64,000 nucleotides of DNA from Mesorhizobium sp. M1B.F.Ca.ET.045.04.1.1. Its GTDB lineage: Bacteria > Pseudomonadota > Alphaproteobacteria > Rhizobiales > Rhizobiaceae. The notes under the pieces are model-generated. The model had not been told where the DNA came from. It did not search any database and saw only the letters and a program-made list of their open reading frames with translations. Below are positions 54,566-61,814 of this stretch, in pieces; the stretch's first letter is position 1, and each line of letters begins with the position of its first letter. Position numbers and translations under genes: made by a program. The DNA lies in assembly GCF_003952465.1 (NCBI RefSeq), contig NZ_CP034448.1, forward strand, positions 5,123,001-5,187,000. Reading direction: 5' to 3'.

Positions 54566-55930
54566 ATGAACGAATTCGCACCCGTATTGGACGACGAAGC
54601 GATCGCCGTCGTCCGTGTTCTTGCCAACGATCACGTCGCCGACGTCGTCGAAGCCCTCAACCACGAACCCCATGAGACGGCCGTCGAGCTGCTCTGCGCG
54701 GTCCCGTTCGAGCGGCTGGTCGAAATCTTCGACCAGCCCGAGCTCGAAAACGCGCCGGAGCTCGCCGAAGCCTTGCCGCGTTCCAAGGCGAGCAAGCTTT
54801 TGACCGCCATGTCGGTCGACCGCGCGGCCGACATCCTGCGCGAGCTCTACGAGCCGGCCCGTTCCGAGCTGCTCGGCGCGCTTGCCCCGCCGCTGCGCGC
54901 GACGCTGCTTTCCATCCTCGGCTATCCGGAGGACAGCGCCGCCTCGATCATGACGACGGAGTTCGTCAGCGTTCCTTCGGACTGGACCGTCGGCCGCACG
55001 CTCGACTACATCCGCAAGGTCGAGCGGACGCGCGAGACGGTCTATGCGATCTACATCACCGATCCGGAAACGCAGCTCCTGCTGCGGGCGACCGGCCTGC
55101 GCCGGCTGATCACCGGCGAGCCGGAGGACTCGATCCTGTCGGTGGCGCCGGATCGCATGCCGGTGACGGTCACGCCGCTCACCGATCGCGAGACGCTCGC
55201 GCAGACGATCTCCAAATACGACCTGCTTGCCTTGCCGGTTGTGGATCACGGCAAAATCCTTGGCATCGTCACCGTCGACGACATCATCGACACGATGGTC
55301 GAGGAGACGACCGAGGACGTGCACCGTTTCGGCGGCATGGAGGCGCTGGATGAGCCATACATGAAGATGAGCTTCCTCGCGATGATCCAGAAGCGAGCCG
55401 GCTGGCTCTGCGCGCTGTTCCTCAGCGAGATGCTGACGGCCAACGCCATGCAAAGCTACGAAGGCGAGTTGGAGAAGGCGATCGTGCTCACGCTCTTCAT
55501 CCCGCTGATCATGAGCTCGGGCGGCAATTCCGGCTCGCAGGCGACCTCGCTGGTCATCCGAGCGCTGGCGCTGCGCGAGATCGGCCTGCGCGACTGGTGG
55601 CGCGTGGCGCTGCGCGAGCTGCCGACCGGGCTGGCGCTGGGCTCCATCCTCGGCATCGTCGGCATCTGCCGCATCATGCTCTGGCAGTATCTCGGCCTCT
55701 ACGACTACGGCCCGCACTGGATGCTGATCGCGGCAACGGTGGGCGCCGCGCTGGTCGGTATCGTCACCTTCGGGTCGCTGTCGGGATCGATGCTGCCTTT
55801 CGTGTTGAAGCGCATCGGCTTCGATCCTGCGAGCGCCTCGGCGCCATTCGTCGCCACGCTGGTCGACGTCACCGGGCTGGTGATCTACTTCTCGGTGGCG
55901 CTGGTAATCCTGCGCGGCACCCTGCTTTGA
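54566..55930 (+). CDS. mgtE: Magnesium transporter MgtE
   Basis: The 454-residue protein has the MgtE N domain (about 20-120, ending SILGYPEDSAASIMTTEF), two CBS domains (about 125-255), and a five-helix membrane domain with EMLTANAMQSYEGELEKAIV, the Mg-selective IIMSSGGNSGSQATSLVIRA at 317-336 and GSILGIVGICRIMLW. Magnesium binding to CBS/N domains gates the channel. It is not preceded by a recognisable M-box. Confidence 0.95.
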   Translation: MNEFAPVLDDEAIAVVRVLANDHVADVVEALNHEPHETAVELLCAVPFERLVEIFDQPELENAPELAEALPRSKASKLLTAMSVDRAADILRELYEPARSELLGALAPPLRATLLSILGYPEDSAASIMTTEFVSVPSDWTVGRTLDYIRKVERTRETVYAIYITDPETQLLLRATGLRRLITGEPEDSILSVAPDRMPVTVTPLTDRETLAQTISKYDLLALPVVDHGKILGIVTVDDIIDTMVEETTEDVHRFGGMEALDEPYMKMSFLAMIQKRAGWLCALFLSEMLTANAMQSYEGELEKAIVLTLFIPLIMSSGGNSGSQATSLVIRALALREIGLRDWWRVALRELPTGLALGSILGIVGICRIMLWQYLGLYDYGPHWMLIAATVGAALVGIVTFGSLSGSMLPFVLKRIGFDPASASAPFVATLVDVTGLVIYFSVALVILRGTLL

Positions 55931-55986
55931 ACTTGGGCATCACCGTCGCCGGCTCTGCCGGCGGCGGCTCACAAGCCACAGCTTAT

Positions 55987-56033
55987 TGCATGTCGCCCAA
56001 AAGTGTGCAGCGGTTTTGGGAGAACGACATGCA
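55987..56033. repeat. Interspersed palindrome with TGCATGTCG arms
   Basis: Arms TGCATGTCG and CGACATGCA (perfect, 9 bp) surround CCCAAAA...TTTTGGG, as in the copy at 26301-26351. Confidence 0.7.
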
Positions 56034-56046
56034 TCAAAACAAAGAC

Positions 56047-56090
56047 CTAAAGCGCGTCGCCTGAATCCGCTTCAGCGCGACGCGCTTTAG
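56047..56090. repeat. Perfect 14-bp inverted repeat over the gor stop codon
   Basis: CTAAAGCGCGTCGC (56047-56060) and GCGACGCGCTTTAG (56077-56090) enclose inner arms CTGAA/TTCAG. The gor stop codon (56087-56089) lies in the right arm. It may act as a terminator; the element is also of repeat type. Confidence 0.65.
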
Positions 56091-57475
56091 ACTCGCACGC
56101 CATTCTTCACGCGATAGGTCGGCTTGTACATGGTGACCAGTTCCTCGGCCGCGGTCGGGTGGACGGCCATGGTGCGGTCGAAATCGTCCTTGGTCAGCCC
56201 GGCTTTCAACGGAATGCCGAGCAGTTGCGCCATCTCGCCGGCGTCGGGGCCGAGAATATGGGCTCCGAGCACTTTTCTCGATACGCCGTCGACCACCAGT
56301 TTCATCAGCATCTTCTCGTCGCGGCCCGACAGCGTGTGCCGCATCGGACGGAAGGAAGCGCGATAGACCTCGATTTCCGGGAAGCGCTTGACCGCCTCGT
56401 CCTCGGACAGACCGACGGTGCCGATTTCAGGCTGCGAGAACACGGCCGTCGCGATGGTGTCGTGGTCCGGCGAGGTCGGATTATCCTTGAAGGCGGTTTC
56501 GATGAAGCACATCGCCTCGTGAATGGCCACCGGCGTCAGTTGCACGCGATGGGTGACGTCGCCGATCGCCCAGATGTTCTCGATATTGGTGCGGGAATAT
56601 TCATCGACGACGATCGCGCCCGTCTTGCCGAGTTCCACGCCGACGCCCTCGAGCCCCATATTCTCCGTATTGGGAATGCGGCCGATCGCCAGCATGACCT
56701 GGTCGACCGTCAGCGTCTGGCCGCTGGAGAGCAGCACGTCCAGCCTGCCTTCGCGATTCTTCCGCACCCGTTCGGAAACCGCGTGGCAGAGGATCCTGAT
56801 CCCCTTTTTCTCCATCGTCTCGTGCAGCGAGCGGCGAAGGTCCATGTCAAAGCGGCTGAGTATCTCCTGGCCACGGTAGACAAGCGTGGTGTCGACGCCG
56901 AGCCCATGAAAGATGTTTGCGAATTCGACGGCGATGTAGCCGCCGCCCTCGATCATGATCGCCTTCGGCAATTCCTTGAGGTCGAAGGCCTCGTTGGAGA
57001 AGATGCAGTATTCGTGGCCGGAAAGCGCAGGATGCGGCGCCGGACGGCCGCCGGTGGCGATCAGGATCTGATCGGCGCTGACGGTGCGGTCTTCGGCAGT
57101 GAGATAAACAGAATGCGGATCGACGAGCACGGCGCGCGAGTGAAAGGTCTCGCCGCCCGCGCCCTCGACATTCTTCTTGTAGATCGCCTCCAGCCTGGCG
57201 ATCTCCTTGTCCTTGTTGGCGACCAGAGTCGGCCAGTCGAAGCTTGCTTCGGGCACCGTCCAGCCATAGCCGGCGGCGTCGGCGAAATGCTCGGGAAACT
57301 GCGAGGCATAGACATAGAGCTTCTTCGGCACGCAGCCGCGGATGACGCAGGTGCCGCCGTAACGATATTCCTCGGCGATGGCGACGCGCTTGCCGAGGGA
57401 CGCCGCCATACGGGCCGCCCTCACCCCGCCGGAGCCGCCGCCGATGACGAAAAGATCATAGTCGTAACCGGCCAT
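56087..57475 (-). CDS. gor: Glutathione-disulfide reductase
   Basis: This 462-residue FAD/NADPH flavoenzyme of the class I pyridine-nucleotide disulfide family reduces GSSG to GSH. FAD motif FVIGGGSGGVRAARMAASLG is at 9-28, the redox-active disulfide is GGTCVIRGCVPKKLYV, the second dinucleotide site is IMIEGGGYIAVEFANIFHGL, and the C-terminal HPTAAEELVTMYKPTYRV carries the catalytic His-Glu. GR rather than mycothione or trypanothione reductase by motif wording. Confidence 0.95.
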   Translation of the reverse strand: MAGYDYDLFVIGGGSGGVRAARMAASLGKRVAIAEEYRYGGTCVIRGCVPKKLYVYASQFPEHFADAAGYGWTVPEASFDWPTLVANKDKEIARLEAIYKKNVEGAGGETFHSRAVLVDPHSVYLTAEDRTVSADQILIATGGRPAPHPALSGHEYCIFSNEAFDLKELPKAIMIEGGGYIAVEFANIFHGLGVDTTLVYRGQEILSRFDMDLRRSLHETMEKKGIRILCHAVSERVRKNREGRLDVLLSSGQTLTVDQVMLAIGRIPNTENMGLEGVGVELGKTGAIVVDEYSRTNIENIWAIGDVTHRVQLTPVAIHEAMCFIETAFKDNPTSPDHDTIATAVFSQPEIGTVGLSEDEAVKRFPEIEVYRASFRPMRHTLSGRDEKMLMKLVVDGVSRKVLGAHILGPDAGEMAQLLGIPLKAGLTKDDFDRTMAVHPTAAEELVTMYKPTYRVKNGVRV

Positions 57476-57529
57476 CGGATGGGCTCCTGGAAGTGAAAAG
57501 GGTTCGCCAGAGGTAGGCTGCCAAGCGCC

Positions 57530-57556
57530 AAAAGAAAAGCCCGGGAAACCCGGGCT
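57530..57556 (-). terminator. Rho-independent terminator of the rpiA-DUF2059 unit
   Basis: On the minus strand AGCCCGGG-TTT-CCCGGGCT is followed by TTTCTTTT, about 43 bp after the DUF2059 stop and before gor. Confidence 0.8.
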
Positions 57557-57598
57557 CTTCTGGTCCAGCGGCGGTGACCGCCGAAATGACTGGGCGGA

Positions 57599-58198
57599 TC
57601 AGTTCTGCGAGTTGTCGGCAGGAGCCGAACCGTCGGCAGGAGCCGAGTTGTCGGCCGGGGCAGTCGCATCCTGCGCAGGCTTGGCCGGGGCCGCGGCCTT
57701 GGCGGCGGCGGCGAGCGTCTCGCCGACCTGCTGGGCGAGATCGCGGGCGACTCCGTTCTGCCAGATGTCGGCCGCCTTCACGAGATCGCGCGTCACCGCC
57801 GGGCCGCTGTCGAGCAGCTTCTTGCCGGCATCCGAGCTGTAGAAGGTGGCGATATCGTTGAGGTCCTTTTCGGAGAACACCTTGGCGTAGGCAAGCGCCG
57901 CTTCCTTCTCGAGGTCGGCGCGCCGCGAAGCGAGGCCGATCGCCTTCTCGGTGACGGTCTTTCCGATCAGCTCCTGCATGTCGGGGTTCTTCTGGATCAG
58001 CTGGTTCTCGAGCGCGGCCGCCGCCTGCGGCAGTATGTTGTCGAACGGGTCGGTGGCGTGGATAGCCACAACTGCGGCCCGCGCGGCCTTGAGATGCGAT
58101 TCGCTGATATCCTGCGAAAACGCCGGCGAGGACAGCGCAAGGACGGCTGAGGCCGCCAGAAACATCGAAAGGCGGCGAACCCGTTTATGCAACATCAT
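57599..58198 (-). CDS. DUF2059 domain-containing periplasmic protein
   Basis: The ATG chosen gives 199 residues with a signal peptide (KRVRRLSMFLAASAVLALSS, cleaving near AFSQ), a DUF2059 helical core (IQKNPDMQELIGKTVTEKAI, DIATFYSSDAGKKLLDSGPA) and a low-complexity tail of repeated APADNS/APADGS units (about six). Function unknown; Rhizobiales homologues are common. It overlaps the end of rpiA by 14 bp, so the two are likely coupled. Confidence 0.85.
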   Translation of the reverse strand: MMLHKRVRRLSMFLAASAVLALSSPAFSQDISESHLKAARAAVVAIHATDPFDNILPQAAAALENQLIQKNPDMQELIGKTVTEKAIGLASRRADLEKEAALAYAKVFSEKDLNDIATFYSSDAGKKLLDSGPAVTRDLVKAADIWQNGVARDLAQQVGETLAAAAKAAAPAKPAQDATAPADNSAPADGSAPADNSQN

Positions 58199-58916
58199 GG
58201 TCGATAGAACTCCCTGGTTTTCGGGCGGCATGGACGGTTTGGATGCCGTCGCCGCCGGCGATGATGGCCGTTGACGCCAGCCCGATGAATAGACCGTGCT
58301 CGACAACGCCTGGAATGGCGAAGAGAGCATTCGAAAGCGCTCTTGTATCCGGAATGCGGCCAAAAGATGCATCGAGGATAAAGTGGCCGCCGTCTGTAAC
58401 AAATGGCTGTCCCCCCGTCATCCTCAATGTAACCGGGCCGGCAAGGCCGAGGCCCGTCGCGGCCGCGCGAACCGCGATCTCGGTGGCGCGCAGGCCGAAC
58501 TTGTTGACTTCGATCGGCAGCGGGAAGCGGCCGAGGGTCTCGACCATCTTGGATTGGTCGGCAATGACGATCATGCGCTTGGATGCCGCCGCGACGATCT
58601 TTTCGCGCAACAGCGCCCCGCCGCCGCCCTTGATCAGCGTCAGCGCCGGGTCGATCTCGTCGGCGCCGTCGATCGTGAGGTCGAGCTCAGGCGTCTCCTC
58701 CAGTGTCGACAGTGGCACACCGAGCTCGCGGCAGAGTGCCGCAGTGCGCTCGGATGTGGGCACGCCGATGACGGTGAGGCCGGTTGCGACCTTTTCGGCG
58801 AGAAGCCGCACGAACGCGTCGGCGGTCGTGCCGGTGCCGATGCCGAGCCGCATGCCGTCACTGACGTGGACGAGCGCTGCCCGCGCGGCTTCGACCTTCA
58901 GCTGTCTTGCATCCAC
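58185..58916 (-). CDS. rpiA: Ribose-5-phosphate isomerase A
   Basis: The chosen GTG gives 243 residues of RpiA (interconverts ribose-5-phosphate and ribulose-5-phosphate in the pentose phosphate pathway). Motifs: MRLGIGTGTTADAFVRLLAE, LDLTIDGADEIDPALTLIKG with the catalytic Asp pair, KGGGGALLREKIVAAASKRM and NVTGPARP-like C-terminal region read as VTLRMTGGQPFVTDGGHFIL. A GGGG site precedes the GTG by 7 bp; upstream frame is open but unlike the family. Confidence 0.93.
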   Translation of the reverse strand: MDARQLKVEAARAALVHVSDGMRLGIGTGTTADAFVRLLAEKVATGLTVIGVPTSERTAALCRELGVPLSTLEETPELDLTIDGADEIDPALTLIKGGGGALLREKIVAAASKRMIVIADQSKMVETLGRFPLPIEVNKFGLRATEIAVRAAATGLGLAGPVTLRMTGGQPFVTDGGHFILDASFGRIPDTRALSNALFAIPGVVEHGLFIGLASTAIIAGGDGIQTVHAARKPGSSIDHDVA

Positions 58917-59066
58917 GCTTTTGCCCCGATTTCTCTGGTTTCGCGCGCGTCCTAGCATTTTTGCCTGTCCCGTCAAAGGCTCCGCCTGTGGACCGATAGA
59001 GGCTGCTTGCTTGACCAGCGCGCAGCTTGTATCGGCTGCGGCATTTCAACCGCTGCAGGACTGGCC

Positions 59067-59747
59067 ATGACCCGACCGATAATCGTGTTCGACCTCGACG
59101 GGACGCTGATCGATACCGCGCCGGACCTGCTCGACAGCCTCAACCACAGCCTGGCGGCCGGAGAACTTGCTGCAGTCGACGAGGCCGGCTTCAGGCGTTT
59201 CGTCGGCCATGGCGGCCGCGTCATGATCGAGCGCGCGCATGCGGCGCAGAACAAATCGCTCATGGCGGAAGAACACGACCGGCTGCTGAAACTCTTCCTC
59301 GACCATTACACGCTGAACATTCCCGGCAAGTCCCGCCCCTACCCCGGCGTCATCGCCGCGCTCGATCGGTTCCAGGCCGCCGGCTACCTGATGGCGGTCT
59401 GCACCAACAAATACGAAGCGAATTCCGCGACGCTGATCGGCGCGCTTGGCATGTCGAACTATTTTGCCGCGATCTGCGGCCAGGACACCTTCGCCTTCCG
59501 CAAGCCCGACCCGCGCCATCTCACCGAGACGATCCGCCTAGCCGGCGGCGATCCGCACAACGCCTTGATGGTCGGCGATTCGCAGACCGACATCGACACC
59601 GCCAAGGCGGCCGGCATTCCGGTGGTGGCGGTCGATTTCGGCTATACGGACCGCCATGTGCGCGAGTTCGAGCCGACGCAGGTGATCTCGCATTTCGACA
59701 CGCTGACGCCGGATCTGGCCGAACGGCTGATCGCAGCGGCGCGCTGA
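59067..59747 (+). CDS. gph: HAD-IA hydrolase, probable phosphoglycolate phosphatase
   Basis: The 226-residue haloacid-dehalogenase-like phosphatase has motif I IIVFDLDGTLIDTAPDLLDS at 5-24, motif II in AVCTNKYEANS, motif III Lys in FRKPDPRHL and motif IV MVGDSQTDIDTAKAAG. The helical cap 1 matches Gph, which removes phosphoglycolate formed by DNA-repair and oxygenase reactions. The ATG at 59067 gives the canonical N terminus. Confidence 0.9.
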   Translation: MTRPIIVFDLDGTLIDTAPDLLDSLNHSLAAGELAAVDEAGFRRFVGHGGRVMIERAHAAQNKSLMAEEHDRLLKLFLDHYTLNIPGKSRPYPGVIAALDRFQAAGYLMAVCTNKYEANSATLIGALGMSNYFAAICGQDTFAFRKPDPRHLTETIRLAGGDPHNALMVGDSQTDIDTAKAAGIPVVAVDFGYTDRHVREFEPTQVISHFDTLTPDLAERLIAAAR

Positions 59748-59813
59748 GTCCCGGCTTTTCAAGGCTGCCGAGTCCCGGCAAATTCGATCGTCGCAGATCG
59801 TCGGCACACTGCC

Positions 59814-59842
59814 TTGACTTCGCGCACCCGCCTCCCTTATAT
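59814..59842 (+). promoter_or_regulatory. Sigma-70-type promoter of tRNA-Val
   Basis: TTGACT at 59814-59819 and TTATAT at 59837-59842 are separated by 17 bp, 31 bp upstream of the tRNA. Confidence 0.75.
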
Positions 59843-59873
59843 CGCGGCTCGCTTCGGCCTTCGGGCCACAGGC

Positions 59874-59948
59874 GGGCGATTAGCTCAGCGGGAGAGCACA
59901 CCCTTCACACGGGTGGGGTCGCAGGTTCAATCCCTGCATCGCCCACCA
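59874..59948 (+). tRNA. tRNA-Val (anticodon CAC)
   Basis: A 75-nt tRNA with acceptor GGGCGAT/ATCGCCC, D arm GCTC-AGCGGGA-GAGC, anticodon arm CACCC-TTCACAC-GGGTG with anticodon CAC, T arm GCAGG-TTCAATC-CCTGC and encoded CCA. It decodes GUG. Confidence 0.97.
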
Positions 59949-60017
59949 TCCAACTTCCTGAGAATGTTGGATGACTTGGCCCCATGAAACTTCTGAAAAT
60001 CTCGACGCCGCCGGCGC

Positions 60018-60188
60018 CTAAATCAGCCCTCTGCGCACGATCAGATGCGTCACCGCCGTCACTAGTATGGCCCCGGTCATGAAATAGAGCGTGGCGATGA
60101 TGTGGCCTTGATGGAAATGCAACCCGGCAAACAGCAGAGCCATGACCACGGCAAGGAAGGCGATGACGCGAGAGAAGGCATCGGGCAT
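60018..60188 (-). CDS. Small two-helix membrane protein
   Basis: The ATG gives 56 residues with two hydrophobic segments (VIAFLAVVMALLFAGLHFHQ and ATLYFMTGAILVTAVTHLIV) and a basic end (RRGLI). Similar very small membrane proteins are common and unclassified. It lies between tRNA-Val and the MBL gene, on the minus strand. A GTG at 60203 would add 5 residues. Confidence 0.65.
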   Translation of the reverse strand: MPDAFSRVIAFLAVVMALLFAGLHFHQGHIIATLYFMTGAILVTAVTHLIVRRGLI

Positions 60189-60287
60189 GGGGCGACCTAT
60201 CACATAAGATGGATGGCCGCCCTCACTCAGCCGCTCGCTCCATAGAGCGGTTTTCGATTTTCCGCAATCGACTCGGTGGCGAACTTG

Positions 60288-61814
60288 TCAGGCCAGATCC
60301 ACTTCCACCCATAGCCCGCCCGGTCCCCGGGCAGGATCACGCTGCGCGCTGCGTACGGCCAGGATGGAACCCGACGGCGAAGCGAAAGCCGGTTTTCCAT
60401 CCGCATTGGCCAGCCACGGATCGTCGGCGCGGATGACGCGGCCCTTGGTCTTTGCTTCGAGCGCGGTCAGGATCGCGTCATAGGGCATCTCGCCCCAATG
60501 CACCTTCACCGCATCCAGCTTGTTGGTCGGAATGAACGCCGACAGGTCCGGGCTCGTCATCAGGTCGAGCCCCTGTTTCTGCGGCGTGGCGTTCTGGCTG
60601 CCGTGGTGGGCGACTTTCAGATAGACGGTGCGCGCCAAGAGATCGGTTGTGGCGACGGTTCCCTGCCCGACCGGCCATTTCAGGTCCTTCCAGCTCAGCC
60701 AGTTGCCGATCTGGGCGTCGCCCGGGAACAGGAACACCCTGCCGCTGTCGATGAGTTCGAAGGCGAGCACCAGGCTGGTGTTGTTGACGCCGCGGTCGAG
60801 CTGCAGCGCGAGGTCGGCGGCGATCCCCATCCAGTCCGCGTCGATGCGGCGCCATGACTGGTCGCGGTCCTCCAGGGGGGCCGCGCCGGAGACCGGTCCG
60901 GAATAGTGCTTGCGGGTAAAGGCGCCGATATCGACGGCCGTGTCGCTGCCCTTGTCGCCGTTCAGCGCCGTCGAGAGCGGCGTGCCGATATTGCGTTCGA
61001 AGGGGCTGAGCTCGTCGATGTAGGTCGGATCGTCGGCCTGGTTCATCTTTAGCCCGGATGCGAGCGCCCGCGCGAACGGCCCGCCGCTGGCGAGCGGGAA
61101 CATCTCGCTCGCCTTTTCCTCCAGCCGGAGCGCCGCCTTGTCGCGCGGCGGCCCGAGCACATAGATCCGAAGATTGGGCAGGCCATCGATCGCTTGCGGC
61201 GCTCCGCCGGGCTCGAAATAGGCGGGCGTTGGTTTTGCGGATAGGTTTGCCGCGGCGTTGCGAGCCGAACGCACCCTCTCCCCTGCGGCGCCGAACTGGA
61301 AGCCGAGCACCGCCTGTAGGCCGTCGCGGACACGCTGCATGTAAGGGTTGAGCCCCTGCATGCCGTCGAGCTTCTGGCTGGCGCCCTGCAATGCGTCCAG
61401 TGCCTGGCCCTTGAACTTGTCGAGCTCGATGGCTCCAGGGTCGGCTGGATTTTCGGTCCAAGCCATCCAGACATCGCCGACGGAAAAATCCTTGAACAGG
61501 TCCTTCGAAGTCAGGAATCCCGAAACATGGTCCCAGTGCTCATGGGTGACGACGAGCACATCGATCTTGCCGCCCGTTTCTTTCTTGAGGTCTCCGACGA
61601 TGTCGGCGACCAGCGCCGGACCTCCCGTGATCGAGACGTGGATGCCGCAATCGATCAGCATGCGGAACGGCGCGCCATCGGCCTTCGTGAAAGTGAGCAG
61701 GTGACAGTCGCCAATGCCCTGGCAATAGTGCCGGACCGTGACGGAAGGAACGCGCGCTGTTGCGGAGGTCGCGGCTCTGCGAGGCCGCCTCGTTGCTGCT
61801 GGCTTCCTAGACAT
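60288..61814 (-). CDS. ComEC-like MBL-fold hydrolase (metal-dependent)
   Basis: The 508-residue cytoplasmic protein has an MBL-fold domain with IDCGIHVSITGGPALVADIV and metal ligands HEHWDH at residues 91-96, then a very long insertion (about 120-330) rich in charged residues, and the C-terminal halves of the metal site: VFLFPGDAQIGNWLSW, LKVAHHGSQNATPQKQG. The pattern H-x-H-x-D-H plus GD plus HHGS is that of ComEC/Rec2-type MBL proteins, which hydrolyse nucleic-acid or cyclic phosphodiesters. A basic N-terminal ~25 residues (RKPAATRRPRRAA) may bind nucleic acid. It overlaps the metallopeptidase stop by 8 bp with a GGAG site inside that gene. No signal peptide. Confidence 0.8.
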   Translation of the reverse strand: MSRKPAATRRPRRAATSATARVPSVTVRHYCQGIGDCHLLTFTKADGAPFRMLIDCGIHVSITGGPALVADIVGDLKKETGGKIDVLVVTHEHWDHVSGFLTSKDLFKDFSVGDVWMAWTENPADPGAIELDKFKGQALDALQGASQKLDGMQGLNPYMQRVRDGLQAVLGFQFGAAGERVRSARNAAANLSAKPTPAYFEPGGAPQAIDGLPNLRIYVLGPPRDKAALRLEEKASEMFPLASGGPFARALASGLKMNQADDPTYIDELSPFERNIGTPLSTALNGDKGSDTAVDIGAFTRKHYSGPVSGAAPLEDRDQSWRRIDADWMGIAADLALQLDRGVNNTSLVLAFELIDSGRVFLFPGDAQIGNWLSWKDLKWPVGQGTVATTDLLARTVYLKVAHHGSQNATPQKQGLDLMTSPDLSAFIPTNKLDAVKVHWGEMPYDAILTALEAKTKGRVIRADDPWLANADGKPAFASPSGSILAVRSAQRDPARGPGGLWVEVDLA

